The translations under genes were made by a program, and so were the position numbers. A stretch of 64,000 nucleotides of DNA. Source: Mytilus galloprovincialis. Taxonomy: Eukaryota; Mollusca; Bivalvia; Mytilida; Mytilidae. Below, one piece after another: positions 1-10,800 of this stretch. The notes below the pieces were generated by a model, which had not been told where the DNA came from, did no database searches, and worked only from the letters and a program-made list of their open reading frames with translations. The DNA lies in the NCBI RefSeq assembly GCF_965363235.1, contig NC_134840.1, forward strand, positions 59,886,793 to 59,950,792. The letters are read 5' to 3'. The stretch's first letter is position 1. Every line of letters begins with the position of its first letter.

Positions 1-640
1 CACAATCTTTACAATATTGCAGCAACATAAAGACTTTTGATTTTTCTACACTTTACACTACTATTCCACATGCTCAGTTGAAAGATCGACTTCACCATCT
101 TATTAAACAGAGCTTTTTCTATAAAAATGGAAATCGTAGATATAATTTCTTGTTTTGGGTTACAATAATCCTCACATTTTGTGAAGAATCACACTAAATC
201 TACCAAAAAATATACTGAAGATGATATTATCAAAATGCTGGACTTTTTGATCGACAATATATTTGTTGAGTTTAAAGGATTTATATTTCAACAGACAGTC
301 GGTATTCCAATGGGTACTAATTGTGCACCCCTACTGGCCGATTTGTTTTTGTACTCGTATGAGGCAGCCAATACTTACATCTCGTATATCCCGTGAACTT
401 GAAATTAAGGATACTACCGATACTAGAAGAATCTTTTCCTCAATATTGATGCAGATGGACGACGATATACAGGAGTGTGCTCCTTACGCAGAAACTGCTC
501 CAACAAAGTTATGAGGAGGACAGATTAAAATTGACACTCCGTAAATTTTACGGACACCATCACGCATTGGTTGATCCATACGATGTGTCTTTGTCCAAAC
601 TAGTTAATGACATTTTTACCACATGTTACGTCTATAAATA
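1..640 (+). mobile_element. Penelope-like retroelement fragment (reverse transcriptase)
   Basis: Part of a Penelope-like element reverse transcriptase. Positions 181-396 encode the motif GIPMGTNCAPLLADLFLYSY, which is characteristic of Penelope-like RTs. The bases before it encode, in broken frames, the FDFSTLYTTIPH-type N-terminal RT segment, and 390-640 hold remnants of the ELEIKDTT and KFYGHHHALVDPYD segments. The stretch with the catalytic YIDD box is missing, and the frame is interrupted several times, so this is a dead copy. It runs off the left edge. A hammerhead-bearing repeat follows directly. Confidence 0.85.
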
Positions 641-815
641 AACTCATCATAGATACCAGGATTGAAATTTTGTATTTGCGTCAGACGCGCATTTCGTCTA
701 CAAAAGACTCATTAGCTCGAATATTAAGTTAAAAGTACGAAGTTGAAGAGCATTGAGGACCAAAATTCCTGAAAGTTTTGCCAATTACAGCGAAGGTAAT
801 CTATTCCTAAGATAG
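636..815 (-). mobile_element. Retrozyme-like / PLE terminal segment with degenerate hammerhead
   Basis: On the minus strand this carries a hammerhead-like motif (about 678-716) with stem II and GAAA present. The CUGANGA box reads CTAATGA, so the core is probably inactive. The flanking body (motifs GAGCATTGAGGACC and GGTAATCTAT in plus orientation) matches the bodies of the retrozyme-like units at 4.0, 55.4 and 57.5 kb. Its position next to the RT fragment links these units to Penelope-like elements. Confidence 0.65.
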
Positions 816-2040
816 AAAATCCATCAGAGCTTTAACGTGTATTTTTTCATATGACTATTTTCCGCTTATTTCGGGAAGTACGTTTTGTCTGGAACAATTT
901 GTTACAGTTTAAAACACTTCCTTTATATCCCAAACCACAGTTCATGTTGTCTTCATTAAAAGGTTATCCAGGTATATACTGCACATTGGACGATTGTTTA
1001 ATCGAAGATATTTGTCTTGAATACCAGAACGCTCGGACAGATAAAATCAATAAAATCTTTCTGTCCATATTTTCTTGTTTGTGGATCTTTTTCAAAATTT
1101 TATACGAGAATATTCCTACACTTCTTGGGAATGAGATTTTTTTTTTATCTTATTCTCAAAATTAATGCTTTTTCTGAAAACCTTTAATCAGAATCTGTGC
1201 GTCAATTCCCGCACTTTCTGTGTCTGTTTTCTCAGATATAATTCATCTCGGGCTTCTTTATCTTTGTCATTTTCAGTTTCATGATCAGCGCCATTTAATT
1301 CATGCTTTCAGAGAGTAGAAAGCTCCTATTTTAGTGCTTTAATCTCTAAATTTTCATATCCAGTGCTGGTTCTCGGTGAAAATGTTGTTTATTTTTATAC
1401 TATCAAGTCTATATAATAAATTGCACACAAATGCCTCTCCAACCTAGCTAAGGGGTCTTGTTCCTGTTTGAGAATGAGGTTTAGTATTGTAAGTCTAAAA
1501 TCTTGTTCCTTTTGAAACTGTAGTATATATCATTTGTTGTTTAATATGCGAAATATGCGAAATAAAGACGTTGTCAGTGTCCTATTTTTGTCTCAGTATC
1601 AACAGGTATTGAGTACTATACTAACCGATATATTTTCCGATGAAATTTTAGGATATGCACTTTTCCCTATAATCTTTTCAGATTGTGACTCTCAACTCCT
1701 ATGTCCAGTTCGAATTCTGTCATTATATGTTAACATAACTAGTAGTCTAAGATTTAGTTTCAAATGTTGTCGACTCTTACGTTATCAAACGAGACTAATC
1801 ACCGAATGTTTACTTGCCCAACGGATGCCATGTCTGAAGGAGGATTTTTTAATCCTTCTGGATCACATGAGATCATCCATGGTTTGTGTTGCTCATTCTT
1901 TCGTATTTTTTGTAGTGTTTTGTAGTCTGTTGTTGTTGTTGTTTTTAAATCATTCCGTTGTTTCAAAAACAGTTTTGAAAACTCCTTTGGTATTTTTCAC
2001 CTCTATTTTAGATTTTTTTTTACCTATTTGAATAGGTATC
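816..2040. repeat. Repeat-derived intergenic DNA
   Basis: No supported gene. About 1850-2035 resembles the 3' flank of the Penelope-like copy at 49700-49890 (shared GAGATCA..CC..GTTTGTG and CTTTGGTAT segments), so it is probably an old 3' remnant of the same family. Open frames at 851-1165 and 1534-2031 are low in complexity and match no family I know. Confidence 0.35.
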
Positions 2041-3090
2041 TTAGATTTATTCATTAATGAAAGTGTCGGTTCTTAAATCTAGAAACTATCACTCTAAATA
2101 AAGACTCTGACTTCTGGAAAATGAGAATTATATTTTTTTTATGTCTGCACTTGTGGTGAAGCTTTTCTTGGTGCGTCAGGCTATAGTTATATCACAAAGA
2201 GTAATACATATCCTCCTATATTTGCGCCATATTCTGTTCTTTTACTCAGAATTAATGGTTTGCAATCAAATACAGTATGTCAAAGTGTCGTGAAATTTTG
2301 TAAGGAAATAGTTTACCATTATAAATTATTAACCTCCTAATCGCCATATTTTCATTTTCACTGTGAGTAAATAAAACTAGGACTGTGGATATCTTCAGTA
2401 ACCATGCGAATAACTTTCAATTTTAGTTGAGGATTCCGTTTGTGTGGTGACATAATGAGAATAACTGAGAATTGATGATGGTAAATAACTTTGTATTAAA
2501 ATACAATTTCATTAAAAAAAATAATCTCTAACGAGGATAAGATATGTGAACACCAAACATTATTTTCTCAAAGATTGCTCTCACGTCTGACCTCGTATGG
2601 ACGTCACAGTAATCTCGGACTGAAAAACATGAGTTAGCTTTAACATGACTTTTTAACACACGGATGTACACATCATGCATATTCGAAAGGAAAACAAATT
2701 AACAATGCCTATGATTTTCTCAAAGGGGTTAAGTCGACCGAGATAAAGAGAACGGAAAATTTTATGTTATTAAGTTCACACTTTTCTTTGTAGTTTTCAA
2801 ATATAACTTTTTACACCTGACAATATTCAAACAAAATTAATGACATGCACACTATCAAAACAATATTATCGAGCTTACTGGTGAAAATTTCATAAAAAGT
2901 GGTTCAAACATGAACTTAAGCTGTTGAAAAGTTACAAAATTTTATGAATAACAGGATATAGATTGAAAGGAAATTACTTCAGTTGACATTTTGAGATAAA
3001 AATTTACTGGCGATTGAAAATTTTTGTTTTATAAAGGCAACAGTAGTTAACCGCTGTTCAAAAGTCGTAAACCAATTAATAGAAAACAAA
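2041..3090. other. Intergenic, nothing recognised
   Basis: AT-rich sequence without convincing coding frames, RNA genes or repeats that I can name. Confidence 0.4.
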
Positions 3091-3641
3091 AACAGATTAT
3101 CATTGGTCATCTCAACTCAATTGCTTTTCTCGCTTTCGCTGTCCCGGCTCAAACTAGAAAATCAATCTGTTTGAGATAATTATAGATTATCGTTGAATAA
3201 ATAAATTTGGTGTTTTTACTGTCTTCTGATTGGTTAAAATTATTAGTTTTATTTTCAATGTTGTCAATTTTGATGGCGACACGCCCACTCTGACGTTGTG
3301 TATTCATACGCCAACATGTGTGTACGTTGTTATTGATAATATGAATAATATAAAAAGTTCTTTGAGCCTTATTTTTGATATAAATTTATTTATAATGAAT
3401 GGCAATAATTTATTTTGATTTTATTGAACCATAAAACTAATTTTTGACTCTTCACATTTTACATAATCCGCTTCGCGGATTATTCAATGTGAAGAGTCAA
3501 AAATTAGTTTTATGGTTCAATAAAATCAAAATAGATAATAGCCATTCATTAATCATCTCAACGAGATTGATTTTCTCGCTTGAGCCGGGACGGCGAAAGC
3601 GAGAAATGCAATCGAGTTGAGATGACCAATGCTAATCTGTT
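3091..3641. mobile_element. Nested foldback (MITE-like) element
   Basis: An inner hairpin (3394-3550) has arms of about 75 bp around the centre ATAATCCGCTTCGCGGATTA. Outer arms flank it: 3091-3180 pairs with about 3555-3641, sharing the GGTCATCTCAACTC and TCTCGCTTTCGC blocks in opposite orientation. The left side has about 210 bp of extra sequence between outer and inner arms. No coding capacity. This is a non-autonomous foldback element. Confidence 0.75.
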
Positions 3642-3969
3642 TATCGCTATTTTACCTATGACGACGTTGTCAATTTCATGTCAATTTCGTTAGCAACGCC
3701 ACGTGCCTCCTTAGTTTCTAGCGATAACTTCCCAACTCAAGCGAGTAGCATGATATGAAAAATTATCACAAAAAAAAGATAGAGGAAAAATGCACAAAAT
3801 AGCGATAATCTATAAATATCCCAGGAAACTCTTTATCGTTGAGATATAAGTGTAGGCTGAATTGGAAAAGGTACATAAAAGCAGCATCGAGAATTAATAT
3901 ATCTCCAATAATCACACAAATGTCAAACTTGAATAAAATGGGAAATAACCTTTAAGTCTATACCTAGGC

Positions 3970-4368
3970 AGATACTTATCAAAGGTACCAGGCTTATAAT
4001 TTGATACGCCAGATGCGCGTTTCGTCTACATAAGACTCATCAGTGACGCACAGATCAAAAATAGGTATAAAGCCAAACAAGTATAAAAGTGAAGAGCATT
4101 AAGGACCTTAAATTCCAAACAGTTGTACCAAGACGGCTAAGGTAATCTATGCCCGGGATAAGAAAATCTTTAGTATTTCGAACAATTCATACTTTTGTAA
4201 CAGTTTATTTATAAAAAAAAAAGACCATGTAATTGATAATCATATCCACATCGAAGTGCTCACTACCGTGCTGGTGATACTCTTGGGGATGAAACGTCTA
4301 CCAGCAGTGGTACCCAGTGGTGTAAATAGTTATCAACGGTACCAGGCTTATAATTTGATACACCAGGC
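3970..4368 (-). mobile_element. Retrozyme-like unit, one full monomer plus start of a second
   Basis: The block ATCAAAGGTACCAGGCTTAT at about 3978 recurs at about 4332, marking a direct repeat of about 354 bp. On the minus strand each repeat boundary coincides with a hammerhead motif, the layout expected of retrozymes or Penelope-like pseudo-LTRs. The second hammerhead is truncated at about 4368. The monomer body matches the units at 55.4 and 57.5-58.1 kb. Confidence 0.75.
4005..4049 (-). ncRNA. Hammerhead ribozyme motif, intact core
   Basis: Read on the minus strand: stem I strand GCGTCA, then CTGATGAG, then stem II (GTCT, loop TATGT, AGAC), then GAAA, a minimal stem III, the ATC cleavage triplet and the other stem I strand TGGCGT. 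Stem I pairs over six positions with wobbles and is extended by TTTGAT/ATCAAA across a small internal loop. All invariant core nucleotides are present. Stem III is too short to be stable in a monomer, which is usual for Penelope-type hammerheads thought to cleave as dimers. Confidence 0.8.
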
Positions 4369-4734
4369 TTCGAACAGCGGTATACTACTGTTGCCTATGT
4401 TTATAAATTGATACACACAAATGCCACTGTAAGTATTCGAAAGAAGTCACGACAAAGGTAGTCATAGCTTTAGGAACAAATATCATTTGGAGTCGAAAAA
4501 TGTTATAGTAATGTGATGATTATTACCTCGAATGCTAATTAACAAATATATTCATAATGTGAATTTTATACTTTTTTGTATATTTCGTCACACATAATCA
4601 CATTCTACAAAATCGAAATGCTTGAACGCTAACATTCTGTTACATTTAGTTATATATGAACTTATCGGTCGTCCCACTGTCTATATCACTCTGTTCAGCT
4701 CTAAATATTATTCCGTATCATGTCTTTGTGACGT

Positions 4735-4830
4735 CAAATACGTTGACCCGGCCTTAATAACTTTGACCCGGACATATCAGCGACGTCATAATGTTTGAAC
4801 CGACGTTAATAACTTTGACCCGAACTTATC
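4735..4830 (+). repeat. Short direct repeats
   Basis: The motif TTAATAACTTTGACCCG occurs twice, with related GACGTCA and GTTGACCCGGCC pieces between. Function unknown. It precedes the hairpin at 4900-5062. Confidence 0.5.
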
Positions 4831-4899
4831 AAGTCATCTTTTGTGTGCTGGTGAAACAACGAAAACACTTCTGAAACACGCAAATATAGCCCGATAAAT

Positions 4900-5062
4900 C
4901 GATTATCAGATTATCTGCATATTGATATTGTAAAATATCAGCTGCTTGACATTATATGAAGGCTTTTTGATCTCGTTCGCTACGCTCACTCGACAAAAAG
5001 CTTCATATTATGTCTCGCAGCTGATATTTTACGATATCAACATGCAGATAACCTGATAATCG
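4900..5062. mobile_element. Foldback hairpin element
   Basis: Inverted repeat with arms of about 75 bp. CGATTATCAG at 4900 pairs with CTGATAATCG at 5053, and AAAATATCAGCTGC pairs with GCAGCTGATATTTT. The loop region contains CTCGTTCGCTACGCTCACTC, itself palindromic in character. No coding capacity. Confidence 0.75.
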
Positions 5063-5665
5063 GTACGTATTTCTTTGTTTTGACCTAGCAACGATGTGTT
5101 GTTTTTATGATATTTGATCCTTACCAGAATATCTTTTAAATCTTTTTTCCTAAAGATGCGAGATAAGTATTTATGTTCAATCTCTTTTATATCCCGTTAC
5201 TTATTGAAAAATAAATCAATCTTCTATCAAAATCAACGCACTGTTTAGGATCTGTACCTGGTTTCTAAAACTATAGTATCAGTTTTCAAAGTGGGAGAAA
5301 TGTTCAAATATTGTCATCTTTCTCCTGCATGCTTTGAATGATTCAATTATACTTTTTCAAAAGTTTGAATGTACAAGGCACTGCATTAACTGAACGATAA
5401 TCGTGCAAATGATTTACTAAGATGTATATCTTTAAGTACAGGTGTCAAAGGAATTCTATTTACTTTTTAAAATTTTGGACCATGGCAACAGATTTATGAA
5501 AAAAAAAAATCTATTCGGGCAACATATACTTTATCGGCATACAAAAACCCTGCTCCAATGGAAAAAAGGACTGAAATGGACAATATATACGTTATACGGT
5601 CACCACCATTTGTTGACCGAGGTGTCAGTTTCTAAACTCAATAGGGGCATGTTCCGCAGACATAG

Positions 5666-5895
5666 ATGAGGCCCCTCATGGGGGGGGTCCTAGTAATCAC
5701 ATAATCACCATTTTTTTGCCAATATAATCACATAATCATTAAATATTTGCTTATCTTTAGTAATCAAATAATCATAAACTAAAAATACAGTCCTAGGTAA
5801 TCAAATAATCATGAAATATTTGGCTTAATAATCAAATAATCATTAAAAAAACGGCCAAGTAATCACATAATCAAAAACCCCATGAGGGCCCTCAT
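5666..5895. mobile_element. Short TIR element with internal TAATCA repeats
   Basis: Ends are inverted: ATGAGGCCCCTCATGGGG on the left and CCCCATGAGGGCCCTCAT on the right. Between them the motif TAATCAAATAATCA (or TAATCACATAATCA) occurs about six times. This is a compact, non-coding, MITE-like unit with an unusual internal repeat. Confidence 0.65.
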
Positions 5896-6229
5896 AGATA
5901 CATGAAAAGTCTGATCTTTATTTTTACCGATGACAATTTGTTCACTGAGTGTGAATTCAAATTACAGGTAATGCATGTATATCAGGAAACGCTTTCCCTG
6001 TCAAATCACGTGATATGCCTCCTGTTGTAGTTCATGCAATTCCCTCATTTTTGTTAGTTTCCTGGATTTGTATCTCTTTGAAATATTAGTAAACCGGTAA
6101 AGTTACAGTTAAGCACATTAAGCACATATTTTCAAACAGCCAAACAGTTGTCTTTAATTTACCCGGTTTATGCGCCATGCATATTGGCATTTACTGAGTG
6201 TATGGTTGTGTATTTGGCAAAACGTTTAG

Positions 6230-6385
6230 GAATTATAAGTCCTCAATGATCTTCCAACTTCATACTTATTTGGCTTTCAAGGTTTGACTTCTTTTTTATT
6301 CGAGCGTTACTGATGAGTCTTATGTGGACGAAACACGCATCTGGCGCAAATACAAAATTTCAATCCTGGTATCTATAACGAGTCA
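6230..6385 (+). mobile_element. Retrozyme-like / PLE terminal segment
   Basis: Plus-strand copy of the body end (CCTCAATGATCTTCCAAC, TATTTGGCTTT) leading into a hammerhead motif and then the 3' flank AAATTTCAATCCTGGTATCT. It belongs to the subfamily whose post-cleavage flank is GGCG-AAATACAAAATTTC, as at 0.7, 25.2 and 62.2 kb. Confidence 0.7.
6304..6348 (+). ncRNA. Hammerhead ribozyme motif, intact core
   Basis: Stem I strand GCGTTA, CTGATGAG, stem II (GTCT, TATGT, GGAC with one G-U pair), GAAA, then CACGCATC ending at the cleavage site, then TGGCGC closing stem I. Core residues are intact. Stem III is weak (C opposite A). Confidence 0.7.
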
Positions 6386-7023
6386 ATTACACGCGTGAAT
6401 GTTCTCATCATTCACACCTTATCAACAGAATGGGCTTACATGTAAACTGTTTCAACAGAAAATGACACTACGCAAGTTTTTCTGGTCACTATCACGAATC
6501 GTTTGGCCGATACGATATGTTTGTTGTGTCTCAACTCGCTAGCGAAATGTTTCAGTTTGTTTTTTTTTTTTTTGTTATTTTTTGTTGTTTTTTTTTAAGA
6601 GTTTTACCATCTGTGATTTTACCAATTTAGTTTTACTCCCGATATGACATTTTGATATACACTTACACTGTCGACGCACCTCCACTCGCTCAATTTGGAG
6701 TTCGTGCAATTCCCTCCGTATTTATTTATTAATTTTTATTCGCGCAATTGATTTGTGAAATATAAACATCGGTCAACTTTTGTTGCCTGAATTTATGCGA
6801 CTGAAAGTGTTTCCTTGTTTCTATCTCCAGGAGCTAAACACAACACCCAGTCTGCACTAGTATTGTCGGACGAGAGTTTACCAGATAGTCATGAATATTT
6901 CTATTCCTAAGTCATACTATAATTGTATTTTTATATATTCCAACAAGGTGTCAAATCACTTCCTGTGACAATATGCAAACTCAAAGTTTTTATATAACAA
7001 ATAATAAAACTTTTTGGAATGTC

Positions 7024-7081
7024 AGAGGGGTTATTTCCACTACTTTTGCTTGTATAGTGTTATCTTTAGAATCTGAAAATT
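7024..7081 (-). pseudogene. Duplicated piece of the gene A C-terminal coding sequence
   Basis: About 58 bp nearly identical to 7566-7623, inside the last exon of gene A. On the minus strand it reads FSDSKDN..QAKVVEITPL, the tail of the transporter, then diverges. It lies about 480 bp downstream of the real stop codon, in or beyond the 3' UTR. This is a local microduplication, with no acceptor site visible to make it an exon. Confidence 0.7.
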
Positions 7082-7557
7082 AAACTTTTTGGAATATCAG
7101 TACTGCCCACAAAAGAAGAAGTTGATTATTTTTTTATGGATAACATTATTAACAAAACATGCAGTATAAAAAATTAAATAACAATTGCCTTGTTTTCTCT
7201 TAGTAACAACCTGCTACCCTTTCAAGAGGAAGACGAGCGAGTTAATGACGACAGCCATTTTATTCGGTTTAATATTTTGATTAATGGTCTGTTGAATGCG
7301 TTCCAGAAGCCTTTTTAAAATGTTACCATATGCTAAGTCTTTAGTAGTCATTTAAGACAGTGAGGTCATCTGTATATTTTCTCCTTTGACTTTTTGGCAA
7401 TCACAGCAAAGTTGCTTCATTGACAATGCGCATTTTCGTCTTGAAGTCTTGAATAAATACAACTGAACCTTATTATTAACACAAACTTTTCAATTTGCGG
7501 TGTATACTATATCGGTCTATTTCTTATTATTTCCTGGCCAACATTTAACCAACCAAG

Positions 7558-7883
7558 TTACTCTGTTAGAGGGGTTATTTCCACTACTTTTGCTTGTCTA
7601 ATGTTATCTTTAGAATCTGAAAATTGACTTAGTGAAAGAAACCCAGATCCGCGCAGTGATATTGAACCACCAAATATTTCTGGTGCTGTCATGAATCCGG
7701 ATCCGCGGAAGAATCCAGAGCCTTTAAGGAAGCCCGAACCTTGCATGGCGGGCGCTGCTGACTCTCCAACATTGGAATCTATGCTCAATGAGATATTTCC
7801 ATTCTGTATAAGGTTTGTTGGAATGTTTGGCTTATTTATTGTGGCCATTAGTGTCAAAAGTGCTGCTAATATAAAGGATGCAC
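7558..7883 (-). CDS. Gene A last coding exon
   Basis: 326 bp with acceptor TTTTAG. It encodes helix 12 (GASFILAALLTLMATIN) and a cytosolic tail of about 90 residues. The tail has four GSGF motifs, three of them in tandem (GSGFLKGSGFFRGSGF), and ends VEITPLTE before TAA at 7560-7558. Confidence 0.87.
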
Positions 7884-10800
7884 CTAAAATATAAAATTTA
7901 AAAGATTATTCGTAGAAAGTATTAAAGAAAACCACACCAACACAAAGTACAAGCACTATGAGCTTATGTAGATAGAAAAAACATTGCTTTAGAAGTATTA
8001 TCTACGAACAATTTTTTTGAAATGATTTGTTTATACAGAAACACCGGTCTTTCATATGTTCCGCATAAGGAAATGTCTTTACCAAGCGAGGAATATGACA
8101 GTTTTTTTTTCCATTCGTTTGGTGTGTTTGAGCTTTTGATTTTACCGTTTGATAAGGAACTTTCCGTTTTGAGTTCGGTATTTTAGTTATTTTTCTTTTC
8201 TCTTCAATAATATAATGTTCTAACCTTTATCAAACCGTTTGGTGAACTCCTTTATAACTTCTTTTTTTATTTTTTGTTTTTTTTCTATTCATTATATATA
8301 AAAAGAAGATGTGGTATGATTGCCAATGAGACAACTGTCCACAAGAGACTAAAATGACACAGACATTAACAACTATAGGTCACCTTTCGGCGTGTTCTTT
8401 TTATTATTCTGCTATGTATATTGTGTGGAGATGACAATTCAACTTCTGGTTTTAAGCGTATCTGAAGATGTTTGAATCATTATGGAGAACCTTGTGTGAA
8501 TTGCTACAACATTTTTATTTCTATTACCTGAGATATAAAAACTGTGCTCATATGTACCACCATTATCAATTATTATACCTAATAGAAACAAATATACAAA
8601 AATATATATAGACGCTGTTTTCAGTACACATCAACACACACTCTATGGTTTCTCAATATAAACAGCTATAGGTCTACTTTGAACTTCAGTTATTACAGCT
8701 AAGATAAAATAAATCAGAAGGGGATGCACTGAAGTATAAAAAATATGTGGAAATATTCTCACAACAGTAGACACCAGGAAGATGACAGGTTAAGTAGCTT
8801 AAAATAACTATACATAATTTCACGGTCCAATTTATCTATTGGTTTGAAAAGGGTAGAGTTCAATAAAAGTTCTCAAGAATGATAATGTCAATTTATTTAT
8901 GTGAAAAGTTTCATTTAAGTAGGTTAGATATTGTATTTATGAACTTATCTTTTAAAACCATGGGTATATGCATTTTGATAAATAGCCATAATTATGATTT
9001 TGTATAAATACCTGCTAATGGGGGTCCAATTAATCCACCTACACCAATGGCACAGAAATAAAGTCCTATGGCGGTAGGAAGATTATCTAATCCTACCATT
9101 TCAAAACATATAGGGTTCGTCAGGGCACAGAAAGCACCACTGTATAATCCAAATATAAAAGAATAAATACACTGACCGATATAATATCCAGAAAACAACG
9201 GAAATATCAAAGTGCTGGCACCGGTTAAACCAAGTGATCCAAAATATAACAATAAAACATCAAGTCCACCGTCTCCGCTGGCAATACCGACAAGTATTCG
9301 ATTCACTGTGCTACCAAGTCCTATCATGGCCATAAGAAAGGCACCATCCTCATGTGTATAACCTTCAGTCACAGAGTAATTTGGTAAATGTAAAAGTACT
9401 AGACTATATGGAAGTCCTACAAATATAGCACCTAATAGTATAAATACAAATGATACATTTTTAAAAACTCCAAAATGAAGAAACCTTTTCAAAATACTAC
9501 TTGCACCTGCTTTCTGCTTATTTTGTTTTAAGAAATATGCATGCCATTCCTCAAGTCCAGATGGCTTCATCAAAGCACCACATACAAAAAAGTTACTCGC
9601 AATTCCACCAAGGAGAAGGAAAGCTCCAAGTACAGAATAATGGTCGATAAGAGACTGGATTAACGGTCCACATACAAACATTCCGGCACCAGCAAACGCC
9701 ATACTTAAACCAACAGTCGCACTTCTGTATTTTTCAAATGCATATCCTAGAATCACTATCGATGTTGTAACAGTAAATGAAAAGCCAGTACCTACAATTG
9801 ATAAAAAAAAAATCAAGATTGGCAATTTATGAAGAGTTTTTTTTCTAAGGCAATGCGATATAGAACGTCACTTTTAAACTCATCATGTCATGACATCTTC
9901 CGTCAATGCAAAAGAAGACAATCGGAGTCATTGGGAATAACTGCACAAAGTTAAATGGTAGATTTCGAGATGAATTAATTGATTTATTCTAAACCGTTTT
10001 TAAATCACTAAATGCATTATGACATAGGAATATCAGGAGAATGCATATTTTTTCGCTTCAGCATGCAACCTTCTTAGGTGTTTATATTCTGCAGTGATTA
10101 GAACTTGCTTTTTTTTTAGATAGGTATATTTTTTTTTTAATATGGACCAACAATTGTTCATTTATATAAAAATAAGGAGATGTGGTATGATTGCCAAAGA
10201 GACAACTCTCCACAAGAGACCAAAGATCAAATGAAGTGGATGTAATCAATTTCTTATTTGTTTTGTTTTACTTTTTTGAGTTAATATTCTTTAATATTTC
10301 AACTTGAATAGTTATCTTTATGTAGTGTATTCTTCAGTTTATCCATACGATATTCCAATAAAATAATATGATTGAACCATTTTATTTCAAAAACTGCACA
10401 TGGAATATTAGCTTCATTGTTGCTTATTGTACTACCCTCTTAAAATAGAGTATTTGAGTAGTAATTCTCAAAATTCTTGAAAATCGATCCGTACACTGGC
10501 CACAGACCACAATTAATTCCTCTATCAGTTCTTTATAACGTTTTGTATCATTAAAAAAATTGCACCATGCACTTTTGTCAAATTTTTTGTGTGTGTAATG
10601 TATAGCCCTAGTCCAAATATATATCCAAAATTCAGAAAGATTGAAACAATCACTTTTACAAATTTAGCCAATACACATCCATACCCCTATTGACAAGTCA
10701 AGAGATGTTCCGAAAACTGTAAATATGACCTTTTTGCACTTGGCCTAATCACTCATTCCATATCAAAATCAGTTTAAATACAACATCCAAAAATTTATTT

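Noticed and set aside
1534-2031. 165-codon hydrophobic frame
   Set aside because: T-rich low-complexity translation with no start context or family motif; partly a Penelope-like 3' remnant.
7691-7894. Plus-strand frame rich in Pro (NPDPRKNPEPLRKPEP)
   Set aside because: Antisense shadow of the GSGF-repeat part of the gene A last exon.
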